Assembly: GCF_029379315.1 (NCBI RefSeq)
Contig: NZ_JAQYWQ010000001.1
Coordinates: 62,001-126,000 of the forward strand
Reading direction: 5' to 3'
DNA length: 64,000 bases
Origin: Nostoc sp. S13
GTDB taxonomy: Bacteria > Cyanobacteriota > Cyanobacteriia > Cyanobacteriales > Nostocaceae
Part shown: positions 26,319 through 36,570 of the stretch, piece by piece
Position numbering within the stretch: the stretch's first letter is position 1
Layout: each line of letters opens with the position of its first letter
The notes under the pieces: generated by a model
Seen by the model: only the letters and a program-made list of their open reading frames with translations
The model's database searches: none
Told to the model about the DNA's origin: nothing
Translations under genes and position numbers: made by a program

Positions 26319-28844
26319 GTGACTCAGGAATTCCACATTTCGGTAACTCCTGTAGGGCAAAATGACTACTTGGTGCGGACGGAACAAGTTGCGCCGGGAG
26401 TACCGTTGGCAGAAGAATTGGTGACTTGGCCTGTAGCTGATTGGTTGATCGCTGCTGGGCATTTGATGAATGATCCGTTGAAGTCGGTGTTGCAGGGAGA
26501 TATATTCGCCTCTGGCGGGAATGAAAGCGATATCGCCAGAAACTCTGTAAATTTGGTGGCGTTAGGTCAACTATTTTATAACGCCCTGTTTCAAGGCACT
26601 CTCAGAGATAGTTGGATTACTGCCCAAGGTATTGCCCAAAACCACCAACAAGTACTACGCTTACGGTTGGGGCTAAAAGATATTAGATTAGCTCGTCTGC
26701 CTTGGGAAGTGATGCACGCAGGCGATCGCCCTCTGGCTACTGGGCCTTATATCGCTTTTTCTCGCTTCCAAAGTGGAATTTTGGGGGCTTCCCCTTTGCG
26801 ATCCCTGCGGGGGGCTACGCCTACGCCAAATATGCCCACACCACGAGAAGAAGGTGGTGTGAAAGTATTGATGGTAATTGCTTCTCCCTCCGATCAAGTC
26901 CGTCTTGACTTACTGAAACAGGAAGCGATCAAACTGCAAGCAGAACTTCACCGTGTACCACGACTTGCTGAAGGTAGCAATCGTTTCCCAGAAATTGAAC
27001 TCACTGTCTTAGACCAACCAGGACGGGAAGAACTGACGCAAGCTCTAGAACAAGGTAGATACCACGTTCTACACTACTCTGGTCATAGTAACTTCGGCTC
27101 TAATGGCGGAGAAATTTATCTTGCTAGTCGCAGAACTGGCTTAACGGAAATCTTAACTGGGGACGATCTGGCAGGTTTGCTCGTCAACAATAACATCCAA
27201 ATGGCAGTGTTTAACTCCTGCTTGGGGGCGTACACAGCTGCGTCTGATGCCTCTGGAGATACTGGCGAACGAAACCTGGCAGAAAGTCTGGTGAAGCGCG
27301 GAATTAGCAGCGTTTTGGCTATGTCAGAACGGATTCCTGATGAAGTGGCGCTGACACTCACACAATTGTTTTACCGTAACTTGAGTCAGGGATATCCAGT
27401 AGATTTGTGCGTAAGTCGGGTGCGCCAAGGATTAATTTCTGCCTATGGTTCTCATCAGATGTACTGGGCATTACCGATTTTATATCTCCAGCGAGAATTT
27501 GACGGTTTCTTGAGCCAGGAAACTGACTTATCCGAAAGTGCAGAGTTGCTGAATCAGTATAGTTCGCCTTTAGGGGCAACTTCTACGATGTACTCTAGTA
27601 TGGCAGATGATTCCGAGATGCCTTTAGGAATGGAGGAAATGATTCCTTCTGGTTTGACACCTGACTCTTCTGGGTTGGACTGGCTAGGTGAAGATACTTG
27701 GGGCGATCTCGTTGATGAAATTGAGTATGATGACCCAAGTTATGAAGAAGATTCTGCTATAGTTTCGGATTTGTTTCGTCAGCTAGATAACCAAAAAGCT
27801 CCAACTGAACTGGATCAACAAATTCACGAAAATAGTCTTCAGCAAAGGCAGGTTTCAGAGGAAATAACTTCTTTGCAAGAACAAGCAGATTTGTGGGGAG
27901 AAGCCCCAGCACCACCACCTCAAGTTGCTGGGAACTTTGCAGGAAATTGGCAAAATTCTGATTTTTCGCATAGGCGTAGCCCGCCGCAGGCATCGCAACC
28001 AGCCCCAGCAAGAAATCGTACCCGTCACCGCAAATTATGGCCAATTGTTGGCATTGTGGGAATTAGTGCATTAGCAGCTGCGATCGGTTTAAATTGGTGG
28101 TGGCAAAATCGACACCAAGTAACTCTGCCTAATATCCCAGTAATTCCCAGTCAGTCTCTACCCATTCAAAAGCAGCAAAATATCGATTTACAGACAGCAC
28201 AAACTGGAATTGTCGCCGCCACCGCTACGGAAAAATTGAGCCAGGGCGACTTGCAAGGTGGGTTGTTAGCTGTAGAAGAACTACTTAATCGTGGCGCACT
28301 GGCTGCGGCTGATACTGCCCTGAAACTGATTCCCAATAAACAAGCTGATCAGCCATCTGTGAACTTTTACAAGGGACGATTAGCTTGGCAATCTATCCAA
28401 ACTGGAGACAATAACTATAGCGTCGATGATGCCCGCCGTTACTGGGAAACTGCTGCAAAAGCTAAACCAGAATCGCTTTTGTATAATAATGCTTTGGGAT
28501 TTGCCTACTACACAGAAGGCAATCTAAATCGAGCCAATGATTCTTGGTTCAAGGCTTTGAATTTAGCTCTCAAAGAACAGAAGACAGACTCAACATCTAC
28601 AGTACCTAAAGATGCTTTAACTTCCTATGCTGGGTTAGCTCTGGGACTGTATAAATCTGCACTTAGTCAATCTAGTGGTAAGCAGACACAATATCTGAAT
28701 GAAGCGATCAAGTTGCGGCAATTGGTTCTGAAGTCTGATTCAGTAAATTTCCAGGTAGATAAATTAGCTAAAAATTGGCTGTGGACGGAGAAGGCGATCG
28801 CAGATTGGCGATCGCTCCTTCAGGAAAAAGGTGAAGAACAGTAA
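26319..28844 (+). CDS. hetF: HetF, CHAT-domain regulator of heterocyst differentiation
   Basis: This is an 841-residue protein starting at GTG 26319 with AGGAG five bases upstream. The caspase-like CHAT domain spans about residues 180-400. The catalytic pair is H256 in LHYSGHSNFG and C301 in FNSCLGAYTA. An acidic, low-complexity linker follows. A single membrane helix lies at about 573-592 (PIVGIVGISALAAAIGL), then a TPR-like C-terminal half. HetF is needed for heterocyst formation and controls HetR level and PatA-dependent steps in Nostoc 7120. The NsiR1 array directly upstream supports the assignment. Two dispersed palindromic repeats lie in frame inside the coding region (residues about 158-170 and 550-559). 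Confidence 0.92.
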   Translation: MTQEFHISVTPVGQNDYLVRTEQVAPGVPLAEELVTWPVADWLIAAGHLMNDPLKSVLQGDIFASGGNESDIARNSVNLVALGQLFYNALFQGTLRDSWITAQGIAQNHQQVLRLRLGLKDIRLARLPWEVMHAGDRPLATGPYIAFSRFQSGILGASPLRSLRGATPTPNMPTPREEGGVKVLMVIASPSDQVRLDLLKQEAIKLQAELHRVPRLAEGSNRFPEIELTVLDQPGREELTQALEQGRYHVLHYSGHSNFGSNGGEIYLASRRTGLTEILTGDDLAGLLVNNNIQMAVFNSCLGAYTAASDASGDTGERNLAESLVKRGISSVLAMSERIPDEVALTLTQLFYRNLSQGYPVDLCVSRVRQGLISAYGSHQMYWALPILYLQREFDGFLSQETDLSESAELLNQYSSPLGATSTMYSSMADDSEMPLGMEEMIPSGLTPDSSGLDWLGEDTWGDLVDEIEYDDPSYEEDSAIVSDLFRQLDNQKAPTELDQQIHENSLQQRQVSEEITSLQEQADLWGEAPAPPPQVAGNFAGNWQNSDFSHRRSPPQASQPAPARNRTRHRKLWPIVGIVGISALAAAIGLNWWWQNRHQVTLPNIPVIPSQSLPIQKQQNIDLQTAQTGIVAATATEKLSQGDLQGGLLAVEELLNRGALAAADTALKLIPNKQADQPSVNFYKGRLAWQSIQTGDNNYSVDDARRYWETAAKAKPESLLYNNALGFAYYTEGNLNRANDSWFKALNLALKEQKTDSTSTVPKDALTSYAGLALGLYKSALSQSSGKQTQYLNEAIKLRQLVLKSDSVNFQVDKLAKNWLWTEKAIADWRSLLQEKGEEQ
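26791..26827. repeat. Dispersed palindromic repeat within hetF
   Basis: CCCTTTGCGATCCCTGCGG and GGGCTACGCCTACGCC form the typical Nostoc palindrome. It is read in frame as residues about SPLRSLRGATPTP, before the caspase-like domain, and looks like an insertion in a linker. Confidence 0.6.
27968..27996. repeat. Second dispersed palindromic repeat within hetF
   Basis: GCATAGGCGTAGCCCGCCGC plus AGGCATCGC is read in frame as HRRSPPQAS in the linker before the membrane helix. Variants occur at 19809-19845, 35500-35525 and 59440-59470. Confidence 0.6.
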
Positions 28845-28864
28845 TCGTAATTCGTTGCAAGTGA

Positions 28865-28985
28865 AAAGGGCGGTTAGAAACCGCGTCTACACAGGCAAAA
28901 CCCACGGAGGTGGGTTTCAATCCCACAATTTTTCCTTAGTCCCCGGAGGCGGACTTTGTTTGTATAGCCGCGAATTCCATTCGCC
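28865..28985. repeat. Dispersed palindromic repeat after hetF
   Basis: The blocks AACCCACGGAGGTGGGTTTC and AGTCCCCGGAGGCGGACT are two hairpins of a familiar cyanobacterial intergenic repeat. They may end transcription of hetF and of the convergent membrane gene. Confidence 0.5.
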
Positions 28986-28987
28986 TT

Positions 28988-29251
28988 TTATTTATTGCCT
29001 TGAAACTGCTTAATAATATTGCCAATTAAAGGCAACTGTTCCAGTACCATTTTTGTTAAATCTACAAAAGATTTTTCAGATAGGCAGTTATCTTGGCAAA
29101 GTTGCAGAACGCCTATTAAAACGATAAATATTGCTATGCCAATAATTGTTAAAGCTAGATAATGAAATGGTAGCGAACCACCAAAAAATGCAATTAGACA
29201 AAATACAACTACAAATAAATAGAACATAGCAGCTACATTACGGTTGCTCAA
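28988..29251 (-). CDS. Small membrane protein of unknown function
   Basis: This is an 87-residue protein I do not recognise. Two membrane helices are visible at about residues 10-27 (FYLFVVVFCLIAFFGG) and 32-50 (LALTIIGIAIFIVLIGVL), followed by a soluble helix ending in KMVLEQLPLIGNIIKQF. The longest frame starts with TTG at 29251. The first ATG, at 29227, would remove eight residues and start at the first helix. It is convergent with hetF and follows the histidine kinase gene on the same strand by 68 bases upstream, so the two could be co-transcribed. Confidence 0.6.
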   Translation of the reverse strand: MSNRNVAAMFYLFVVVFCLIAFFGGSLPFHYLALTIIGIAIFIVLIGVLQLCQDNCLSEKSFVDLTKMVLEQLPLIGNIIKQFQGNK

Positions 29252-29318
29252 CTGTCTTTTGGGTGTTTAAACAAAAACCAAAGCCATAAAGATTAAAATT
29301 TAAACATTGGTGTACCTT

Positions 29319-30830
29319 TTAATTTATTAAATTTGACACAAGTTGAATCAGGGGAATACGAATAATAAACTCAGCACCAACTCCTGGTTGGGAAATGCAT
29401 TCTAAAGAACCACCATGTTTTTGTGTGATAATTTGGTAACTAATAGCCAGTCCCATCCCTGTACCTTGTCCAACAGGCTTGGTTGTGAAAAAGGGATTAA
29501 ATATTTGCTTTAAAGTATCTTCTGGTATCCCTAGTCCATTGTCGGCAATGCTAATAGTGACTTGATCTGGTTCCAGTAATTGGGTGCGAATATAAATTCG
29601 GGGATTATCTATTATATTGATTTTTTTTGTTGTCCATCGACCTCTAAGGGCTGAATCTTCTAAAGCATCAAGCGCATTCACTAAAATATTCAGAAATACT
29701 TGGTTTAACTGCCCAGGATAGCATTCAACTAAGGGGAGGCTACCGTATTCTTTGATCACTTCAATTTGCAGGCGCTGGTTAGTAGGGTTGAGGCGGCTTT
29801 GAATGATCATTATCGTACTATCAATTCCCTCATTAATATCAACTGCTTTCATTGAAGCTTCGTCTAAGCGTGAGAAAGTCCGCAGGGAAAGAACAATATC
29901 TCGAATCCGCTCTGCCCCCATGAGCATCGATTTGAATAATTTGGGAAAGTCTGACCTTAAAAAATCTAGTTCAATGAGATTTGTAAACTCCTCAATTGCC
30001 TTGACTGATTGGGGATAATGTCTTTGGTAAATATCTAATAGTGAAAATAAATTTTGGGTGTATTCATCAACCGATTTTAGATTGCCGTAAATAAAGCTAA
30101 CTGGGTTGTTAATTTCATGGGCAATTCCACCTACTAATTGCCCCAAACTGACCATTTTCTCATTTTGAATTAACTGAGCTTGAGCCAGCTGTAACTCTTT
30201 GAGAGTTGTGGCGAGTTCATCTTTCTGACTTTGAGTTTGTTTGAGTAATTCTGCTTGCTGTAATGCTACACCTAGCTGAGAAGCAATTTGGCTAAATATA
30301 TATACTTGATCTGTTTGCCATTTTCGAGGTGCATCGTTTTGGTAAACTGCTAGCAGTCCCCAAAGTTGTTGACTTTGATAAATAGCAGTAATCACGTAAG
30401 CTCTTGCCTGGCATTGCTCTAAAATTTTCAGGTAGCACTTACTAAAGCCAGCACTGTAAACATCGTCACAAACACGATAAGTTTCATTTTGAGAAAAGCG
30501 CCCTCCCTGTGTATCTTGTAAATAAGTATCTGCAATTGGAGGAATAGATAAATTTTTCAAGCTACATTCACTGATATTTTCTCGTAATTGTGGTTGATGC
30601 GCTTGCTGCTGAATTAGAGGCAACCACCCTTGTGCTAAGGATTCAGAGACAACTTTTCCACTCCAATCTGGATTGAAACGATATAAAATTACACGGTCAG
30701 AGTTGAACAATTGCCTAATTTCTTGAGTGGTTGTCTGAAAAATATATTCTAAGTCAAGAGATTGACGGATTTTTTCAACGGTGATCGCAATAATTCTCTG
30801 AGAATCTGAGCCTTGATTCTGAGAAGCCAT
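29319..30830 (-). CDS. GAF-domain sensor histidine kinase
   Basis: This is a 503-residue soluble kinase. A phytochrome-type GAF domain covers about residues 20-190 ([34 protein letters not shown]). A short coiled coil follows, then the phosphoacceptor in [13 protein letters not shown] and an HATPase_c domain ([33 protein letters not shown]). The GAF cysteine used for bilin attachment is not clear: the CSLKN and CYLKILEQC cysteines are candidates. The ATG at 30830 (MASQNQG) is preferred to TTG 30857. No receiver or partner regulator is adjacent. It probably signals from a small ligand or light through phosphotransfer. Confidence 0.88.
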   Translation of the reverse strand: MASQNQGSDSQRIIAITVEKIRQSLDLEYIFQTTTQEIRQLFNSDRVILYRFNPDWSGKVVSESLAQGWLPLIQQQAHQPQLRENISECSLKNLSIPPIADTYLQDTQGGRFSQNETYRVCDDVYSAGFSKCYLKILEQCQARAYVITAIYQSQQLWGLLAVYQNDAPRKWQTDQVYIFSQIASQLGVALQQAELLKQTQSQKDELATTLKELQLAQAQLIQNEKMVSLGQLVGGIAHEINNPVSFIYGNLKSVDEYTQNLFSLLDIYQRHYPQSVKAIEEFTNLIELDFLRSDFPKLFKSMLMGAERIRDIVLSLRTFSRLDEASMKAVDINEGIDSTIMIIQSRLNPTNQRLQIEVIKEYGSLPLVECYPGQLNQVFLNILVNALDALEDSALRGRWTTKKINIIDNPRIYIRTQLLEPDQVTISIADNGLGIPEDTLKQIFNPFFTTKPVGQGTGMGLAISYQIITQKHGGSLECISQPGVGAEFIIRIPLIQLVSNLIN

Positions 30831-31238
30831 AATGATACTAGACGCAACAATAATCAACTTTTACTTAGAGTTCCCTTATTTTGTTTCAAAATTAAAATTC
30901 TGTTGGAAAATTGCAGTGTAATTGACTCAGTAAGACTACGGCTGTAAGATATTTGAGTGCGTATATCAGTAGTAGTCATGGTATCGGACTGAGCGATACC
31001 CTTATTTAATTGTATAGGTGCAAGCCTAGTAGCCTGCCAACCCTTGCATTGTTGGGTAACGACTGGAAAAAGGGGTTCATGTTAAAGGGGAAAGGGCTAA
31101 AAATATGAGTCCCATTACCCCTTGCCCTTAAAAGAGCCAAGTTCACCAGAGCCAACTACTAGACCCATTTTGTGATCTATTTGTGGACATTGGGTTAGCC
31201 AATAACCCAATATCCACACCCCACATTTCCGGTAGCAT

Positions 31239-31421
31239 TTACATTCGCGGAGCGTCTCTGAAAGAGAAGTGTGCCAAAGGTATCGCCCAATAATCTCCCG
31301 CCCAACGATGTGCCTGTGGCAGAAATCCCCCATCTTCAAGGGAACACAACAAGGTAATATTTGCACTGGACTGCTGCTGTCTTTGCACCCAAAGGTCAAT
31401 TAACTGTTGCCCAACCGCCAC
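31239..31421 (-). pseudogene. Unrecognised short coding segment, possible gene fragment
   Basis: The 60-codon segment starts with GTG and reads AVGQQLIDLWVQRQQQSSAN, later LEDGGFLPQAHRWAGDYWAI. It has protein-like composition. A dispersed palindrome (GCGGAGCGTCTCTGAAAGAG) at its 3' end terminates it. I cannot place it in a family. It looks like a fragment whose continuation was cut off by the repeat. Confidence 0.3.
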
Positions 31422-31922
31422 AGGTTAGAAACCTATGGCTAATAGCGAAAATCCTCTTAAGAGGGCTAAATTCTTTCCAGACTTAGGTTTTAGTCTACTT
31501 GAGTGGCTTTGGCTATTGGTTCCTAGAACTTCGAGTTTCAGGCGATCGCAGCTACTAATTGAGAATGCTGCAAGATATCAAAGCAATCTACTATGCTGTG
31601 TAACACTACACGAGCGCTAATAATTTTTACAGGATTTTAAATATAATTTATCATTACCAAAGCTTAAACTCTGACGATTGCCATCCGGCGTTGGGAATTC
31701 TTGGTTGAGCAGAAACTGGATCTGAAGAAAGTGACAACCAATGGACGATCGCTAGTAAATCATCAACTCACTCTGAAGTTGTATTGTTTAACTATTTCAT
31801 AACTGCCTCTCTGATTCGGGAATGCCTTTGCAGACTAACCTTTCAGGCTGCGATTTGTCTAATAACCCAAGTTGCTAGTTATGTTGTTGAGCGATCGCAT
31901 GGGGTAATTTAAGCAATAAAAT

Positions 31923-31952
31923 CCCCTCCAGAGAGAAAAGTAGGAGGGGAAT
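31923..31952. promoter_or_regulatory. Hairpin just upstream of the IS982 transposase
   Basis: CCCCTCC and GGAGGGG (about 31923-31950) can pair just before the ATG at 31953, and GGAGGGG also overlaps the ribosome binding site. Transposase genes often carry such protective structures against read-through expression. Confidence 0.4.
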
Positions 31953-32780
31953 ATGCTTAATGAAATAATTACCATCTATGCTATCATCGACGACTTGTTA
32001 AAAGCGCTGGGACATGATGAAGATTGTCGGCGTCAGGTGAGCGACGCAGAAATTATCACAACGGCAATAATTGCAGCGATATTCTTTTATGGGAATCATA
32101 GCAAGGCTTGTAGCTATATGAAAGACCATAATTTGATCCCAGATATGTTAGAAAAATCACGTTTTAATCGGCGATTACATAATGTCTCAATGCTGATCAA
32201 CGATTTATTTCATCAACTAGGAATGATCCTAAAAGAGACTAGTGATTGTACTGAATATCTTTTAGACTCATTTCCTATACCAATGTGTGATAATATTCGG
32301 ATTTTCAATGTTAGATTAATTAAGTCAAAGGAATACAGGGGTTATATTGCCTCTAAAAAACGTTATTTCTATGGGGTTAGAGTCCAGCTATTAACCACTA
32401 AGAGCGGAATTCCAGTAGAATTTGTATTTCTACCGGGTAGCGCTTCTGATGTGCGTGCATTAAACGCCTTACCGTTAAATCTACCGTCAGGTAGCGAAGT
32501 ATATGGTGATTCGGCATACACTGATTACACTGTTGAAGACGATCTCGAACAAACCAGTCAAATATTCTTGAAAGTGATGCGTAAAAAAAATTCCAAGCGT
32601 CAAGATGAACCGTGGAATAAGTATATTAAACAACATACTAGACATTATATTGAAACAGTGTTTAGTAGCATCACTTGTGTATTCCCAAAATCAATTCATG
32701 CAGTGACATATGAAGGGTTTTTACTGAAGGTTGAAGCATTTATTTTTGCATTTACCCTCCAACAAGCATTCATCAAATGA
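31953..32780 (+). mobile_element. IS982-family transposase
   Basis: This 275-residue DDE transposase appears complete. The IS982 hallmarks are an N-terminal helical part, LLDSFPIPMCDNIRI with the first catalytic Asp, GVRVQLLTTKSGIPVEFVF, VYGDSAYTDY with the second Asp, and a C-terminal ETVFSSITCVFPKSIHAVT carrying the Glu. The start is ATG 31953, with GGAGGGG upstream. I could not define the terminal inverted repeats confidently, so only the gene is given. Its target site and direct repeats are undetermined. It appears intact and potentially active. Confidence 0.88.
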
Positions 32781-32996
32781 GCTAAATTTAATACTTTAAG
32801 CTGATTCGACACTTATACTTTTGATTGAGTCAAAGTGGTGGTTGCATTCAGTAGTAAATTTGTATTTGGTAACTCGCAACTTAGGTTAATATATTTTCCA
32901 AATGGGGGAACCTACTGATTAAATTAAGCCTTGGTGTAATTGAAAATGTTGTAGAGTATAGAATTGTCCTAAGTATTGCCTTACGCAACTCACCCT

Positions 32997-34202
32997 ATGA
33001 CTACCGCACCCTTAAGCTGGCAAGAACTAGAAACCCTCACGGACTATCAAATAGATACCGTTAATGGTCTCACCAACGCTAAAGCCAGGTTGCGCTTGTT
33101 TGGTCAGCCCGAATCTGATGTGCGGGTAACGCTGTACCGCGATAACCACGCCTGGTGTCCTTACTGTCAAAAAGTTTGGTTATGGCTAGAGGAAAAACAG
33201 ATCCCCTATCGCATCGAAAAAGTGACAATGTTCTGCTATGGGGAGAAAGAAAGTTGGTACAAGCGTAAGGTACCATCAGGAATGCTCCCCGCGATCGAGC
33301 TAGATGGATGGATTATTAAGGAAAGCGATGACATTTTGATCGCCTTAGAAAAGGTTTTTGATCCATTGAGCCAAGGGATGGAAGACCGCATGGTGCTTCC
33401 TCTACGTCAATTAGAACGACTTTTATTTAGAGCCTGGTGCGCTTGGCTGTGCTCTAGAGCAGGTTCTTCTCAACAAGAACAACGCAACCGAGAACAATTT
33501 ATCGGAGTGGTGGCTATGGTCGAGTCGGCTCTGGGTCGCACCCCAGGGCCTTACTTTCTAGATAGCTTCGGCATCGTCGATGTCATTTTTACGCCCTATG
33601 TTGAACGGATGAATGCAAGCCTTTACTACTACAAGGGCTACTCCCTGCGGGAAGAAAACTCTCGCTTGAGGGCATGGTTTGCGGCAATGGAAAGCCGACC
33701 AACCTACTGCGGTACCCAGAGCGACTTTCACACCCACGTACATGATTTGCCGCCCCAGATGGGGGGCTGTTGGGAAAACGGCGAAACCCAGATGCTTCTC
33801 AATAAAGCGCGGGTGGATAATGGTTCCTGGTTTGGGCTACCAGATGTTACTTATCCAGAACCTGAAAACTCCCGTATGGAAGCTCTTCAACGAACTATCG
33901 AACACCGCATCAATATTATCCGAGTCAACCCCTTAGATGATAAATTGTTTGACCAAGCCCTACGTTGTGCTTTAACACACATGATGACCGATGAAGATTG
34001 TCTACCCCCATCGGGATCTGATGTTGCTCTCCGATATTTGCGCGATCGCATTAATGTACCCCGAGACATGTCCATCTACGCAGCCAAGCGATTGAGGGAA
34101 TCCTTAGAGAAAACCGCAGCCCTTGCGGGTGATGGGCAGCCAGACCCCATTCCCACTAAGCATCGACGAGATCAAGACCCGTCTAACTTTGTCATCAAGT
34201 AG
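32997..34202 (+). CDS. Glutathione S-transferase family protein
   Basis: This is a 401-residue protein. A thioredoxin-like GST N-terminal domain occupies about residues 42-125 with a CPYC motif (C54-C57 in [15 protein letters not shown]) and the cis-Pro region in [20 protein letters not shown]. The helical GST C-terminal domain follows ([35 protein letters not shown]). A further roughly 150 residues, predicted helical, extend beyond normal GSTs. The dithiol active site suggests glutaredoxin- or omega-like chemistry. The ATG at 32997 is chosen, and an in-frame TTG at 32976 would add seven residues. It lies downstream of the IS982 gene with no operon partner. Confidence 0.85.
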   Translation: MTTAPLSWQELETLTDYQIDTVNGLTNAKARLRLFGQPESDVRVTLYRDNHAWCPYCQKVWLWLEEKQIPYRIEKVTMFCYGEKESWYKRKVPSGMLPAIELDGWIIKESDDILIALEKVFDPLSQGMEDRMVLPLRQLERLLFRAWCAWLCSRAGSSQQEQRNREQFIGVVAMVESALGRTPGPYFLDSFGIVDVIFTPYVERMNASLYYYKGYSLREENSRLRAWFAAMESRPTYCGTQSDFHTHVHDLPPQMGGCWENGETQMLLNKARVDNGSWFGLPDVTYPEPENSRMEALQRTIEHRINIIRVNPLDDKLFDQALRCALTHMMTDEDCLPPSGSDVALRYLRDRINVPRDMSIYAAKRLRESLEKTAALAGDGQPDPIPTKHRRDQDPSNFVIK

Positions 34203-34746
34203 AATTTAGGCACCCATCCTGGCAGATCGCGCTCCTCTAACAGTTAAGAGTGTCACTAATGTGGAAATCATCTATATTATAGTAAATTAAAGGGTTTAAG
34301 ACCCCTACGTCTATGCGTAGCGGGGAGTCGGAGCCACTCCGCCTCCGATCAGTTTCAGGCGGTGTTTAAATCCCCGTCTGAAAATGTCTAAAATGTTTGA
34401 ATTTTGAATGCGTGAATTTTGAATTGTTAATGGTGACTGACACCGATTCACTTTGAAATGCTTTATCCCGAATATTTTACTTGCTACCACCAGTCTAGTT
34501 TAAGTGTTTGTATCTCGTTGATAAGTATTTGAAACTGATTAATGAAGTTACGAACTCCGTTAATCAGTCTTGAATATTCGTGAATGGGGCTACGAACTGT
34601 GTTAATAAGTCTTTAAGACTCGTCAATGAAGTCTTTTTTCCTAGTGGACGAGTGAAGCGAATAGAATTCGGGGAGTTTACGGGCATATAAACGGAGGCGT
34701 ACCCCTGCTCTTAAGCGAACTACGTTTAGCGTTCCGTAAAAGTCTA
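34203..34746. other. Intergenic region with degenerate repeats
   Basis: This 540-base stretch has no gene. It holds a palindromic block near 34300-34380 (CTACGTCTATGCGTAGCGGG), an imperfect octamer run (GAATTTTGAATGCGTGAATTTTG), and a three-unit 42-bp tandem repeat described separately. Confidence 0.5.
34510..34635. repeat. Three degenerate 42-bp tandem repeats
   Basis: Units begin at 34510, 34552 and 34594 with a constant period of 42. Common elements are CGTTGATAAGT/CGTTAATCAGT/TGTTAATAAGT and a closing AATGAAGTTAC/AATGGGGCTAC/AATGAAGTCTT. Confidence 0.6.
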
Positions 34747-34845
34747 TAGCAATCCTAAATCATTCGCAAACAACAAGATCCCCGACTTCTTAAAGAAGTC
34801 GGGGATCTGAGGCTGACGATTTTCACTAATCAAATAGGATTGCTA
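34747..34845. mobile_element. 99-bp MITE (hairpin family), copy 1
   Basis: The ends are TAGCAATCCTAAATCATTCG and, inverted, TAGCAATCCTATTTGATTAG. TA is duplicated at both sides (34745-34746, 34846-34847). The centre is a 31-bp palindrome, GATCCCCGACTTCT-TAA-AGAAGTCGGGGATC (34777-34807). It lies directly against the stop codon of the following minus-strand gene. The second copy is at 38644-38739 in opposite orientation. Confidence 0.85.
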
Positions 34846-34847
34846 TA

Positions 34848-35390
34848 CTATCTACCTGCTGCTATCAAACGCTGATGCACTAAATACTCAAATTGATAAA
34901 GATAGGCAGCAATAATGACTCGAATTATGGTTTGGACTATCAGCAGAGGCTGCGCTTGAATCTTAAATAAACTGAACAAATTGAATAAATCAGGAGATGG
35001 CAAGAAAAGCATTATAATACCAAATGCGATGATTAGCGAGAGAATATTCACCAACCAGCCATACAATCCTTCCCACCAACTGATTAAACTAGGAAAAACT
35101 CCTGTTGTTGGCTCTGTTTGTGCTAGTTGGCTCTCAGGAAAGAAGCTATCTAAAAATCGATGCAGCCAATGGTGAACCAATGCGACTACCACGATGGGCA
35201 AAAGTTGGATTAGTAAACTTAATAAGTACAAGAACTTGACAGAAATAGGCTGGGGTAGGAAGTTAATCAGGGTGGAAATAATATTCCAAAAATAGACGAT
35301 CGCATACTGGAAACCAATCATTAACAAAATGAGCGCGATCGCATTTACCCAAAACCGGGGAGTAGGAATCCAAGATGGCCAATTTCGCAT
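34848..35390 (-). CDS. Multi-pass membrane protein of unknown function
   Basis: This is a 180-residue protein I do not recognise. Four membrane helices are visible: about 13-35 (VNAIALILLMIGFQYAIVYF), 48-70 (FLYLLSLLIQLLPIVVVALV), 105-130 (GWLVNILSLIIAFGIIMLFL) and 145-165 (PLLIVQTIIRVIIAAYLY). The N-terminus is short and basic, MRNWPSW. A conserved-looking HHWLHRFLDSFFP loop lies between helices two and three. It starts with ATG at 35390. The TAG stop is separated by only the TA target duplication from a MITE, which may provide its terminator. Confidence 0.65.
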   Translation of the reverse strand: MRNWPSWIPTPRFWVNAIALILLMIGFQYAIVYFWNIISTLINFLPQPISVKFLYLLSLLIQLLPIVVVALVHHWLHRFLDSFFPESQLAQTEPTTGVFPSLISWWEGLYGWLVNILSLIIAFGIIMLFLPSPDLFNLFSLFKIQAQPLLIVQTIIRVIIAAYLYQFEYLVHQRLIAAGR

Positions 35391-35549
35391 AAATTTTTTC
35401 TTAGTGGATGAAAGACTTTAATCGGAACTGGATTGAAATATTTTGGTGATTTTTTGCCAGTATAATCTATGCCAGAAAGTTAGTGGGGAATAAGTAGCGA
35501 TGCCTGCGGCGGGCTACGCCTACGCAGAAGATTGCCGGTGTATGGTAAG

Positions 35550-36011
35550 TTAAGAAAATTCTCCAGTCCGAAAAATCTGTTCAGCAGTCAAATTCAACTT
35601 TGGGAAAGCTAGCGACTGAATGCGGTCATTTTCCCTAAATTGCTTAACTTGATACTCACCTTCGATTAGTTGGTAAATCTAGATAGTTGGTTGTTTAGGA
35701 TTGCCAATAAAGCGCCTACCACCTAAACCTAGATAGTCTACAATCCAATATTCAGAAATGCCTAAAGACTCGTAATCTTCTAGTTTTAAGGCATAATTAT
35801 CACTCCAGTTGGTTGAAAAAACTTCTACAACCAACTTGACGGAATTACCCTGCGTAATGATAGATTCTTTTTTCCAGCGTGGTTCATTCCTAACAGCTTG
35901 TCTATCAAGAACGATTACGTCTGGTTCATAATCTGAATCAGTGTTAACTGACTTGATGACGCATTCTTTAGGGATAAGAGAACTCGCCAACCAGCCTGAG
36001 TGCCAATCCAT
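35550..36011 (-). pseudogene. Uma2-family gene remnant (truncated, in-frame stop)
   Basis: The segment from about 35990 reads SLIPKE... then YEPDVIVLDRQAVRNEPRWK and KLVVEVFSTNWSDNYALKLE, typical of Uma2/DUF820 PD-(D/E)XK-like proteins, to a TAG at 35679-35681. The same frame continues without further stop to 35550 with IYQLIEGEYQVKQFRENDRI and FPKLNLTAEQIF, the normal C-terminus. One codon therefore became a stop. The N-terminal third (about 60-80 residues) is missing and is replaced by an MFS fragment joined near 35990. Confidence 0.7.
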
Positions 36012-36241
36012 GTCCCTAAAGGCGCGGCGATCGCTGTGGTTACGCCGCCTGTCACCAGGGCAACTGCACGACCCTGCCAGGCTAATCCGACGAGGACACT
36101 AGCAAATGTAACGGCTGCTAGCATAAAGAGTCCTGCCATTAGTGCTAAACCGATACGTGCCAGCATCAGTATCCAGTAGTTAGTTGATAGTCCCGCTAAA
36201 AGATTCATCGCGGAAAAGCCTGTCAAACTCATGTTAACCAT
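35985..36241 (-). pseudogene. MFS transporter fragment fused to the Uma2 remnant
   Basis: From the ATG at 36241 the frame reads LLAGLSTNYWILMLARIGLA, then RAVALVTGGVTTAIAAPLG and TWIGTQAGWR, a stretch covering transmembrane helices 3-5 of a DHA1-type MFS permease (including a RAVALVTGG-like motif). After GWR it shifts into non-MFS sequence that is the Uma2 gene in another frame. The beginning and the larger C-terminal part are absent. This is a recombination scar, not a functional transporter. Confidence 0.65.
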
Positions 36242-36353
36242 CTTTTGTCACTTTAAGCAGAGGAAAATATAAATCAGCATTATTTAGGTAAACAAACACT
36301 GAACTTGTAAGGCTATAAATAATAGATTGAAGTTTAGAAAAGCCCAGATATAA

Positions 36354-36554
36354 TTACAGGGCTTAACTGATCCTGCTCTCAGAAAGTATGGTGAATTAAA
36401 GGCAGAACTCCGTAGAAGAGGACAAACAATTGCTGAATTTGATTTACTAATTGCTAGTGTTGCAGTTGCAGAAAATTACATTTTAGTAACAAACAATACT
36501 CGTCACTACAGCCGCATTTCTAATTTACAGTTGGAGAACTGGATTTCACCTTAA
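36354..36554 (+). pseudogene. VapC-type PIN toxin, C-terminal fragment
   Basis: The frame reads YGELKAELRRRGQTIAEFDL, LIASVAVAENYILVTNNTRH and YSRISNLQLENWISP up to TAA. This is the C-terminal half of a VapC PIN-domain ribonuclease, including the FDLLIA acidic motif and the TNNTRHYSRI region. The first 70 or so residues, with the first catalytic Asp, are missing and no antitoxin is adjacent. It is non-functional. Confidence 0.75.
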
Positions 36555-36570
36555 AAAATATTATGTAAAA

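Larger units (their letters stand above)
30831..31952. other. Gene-poor region with relics
   Basis: About 1.1 kb has no clearly intact gene. GGTATCG-GACTGAG-CGATACC forms a hairpin at 30980-31000. A minus-strand segment at 31239-31421 (GTG start, 60 residues) reads like protein but is unrecognised. Around 31680-31900 are remnants without an intact frame. The IS982 transposase follows. Confidence 0.4.
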
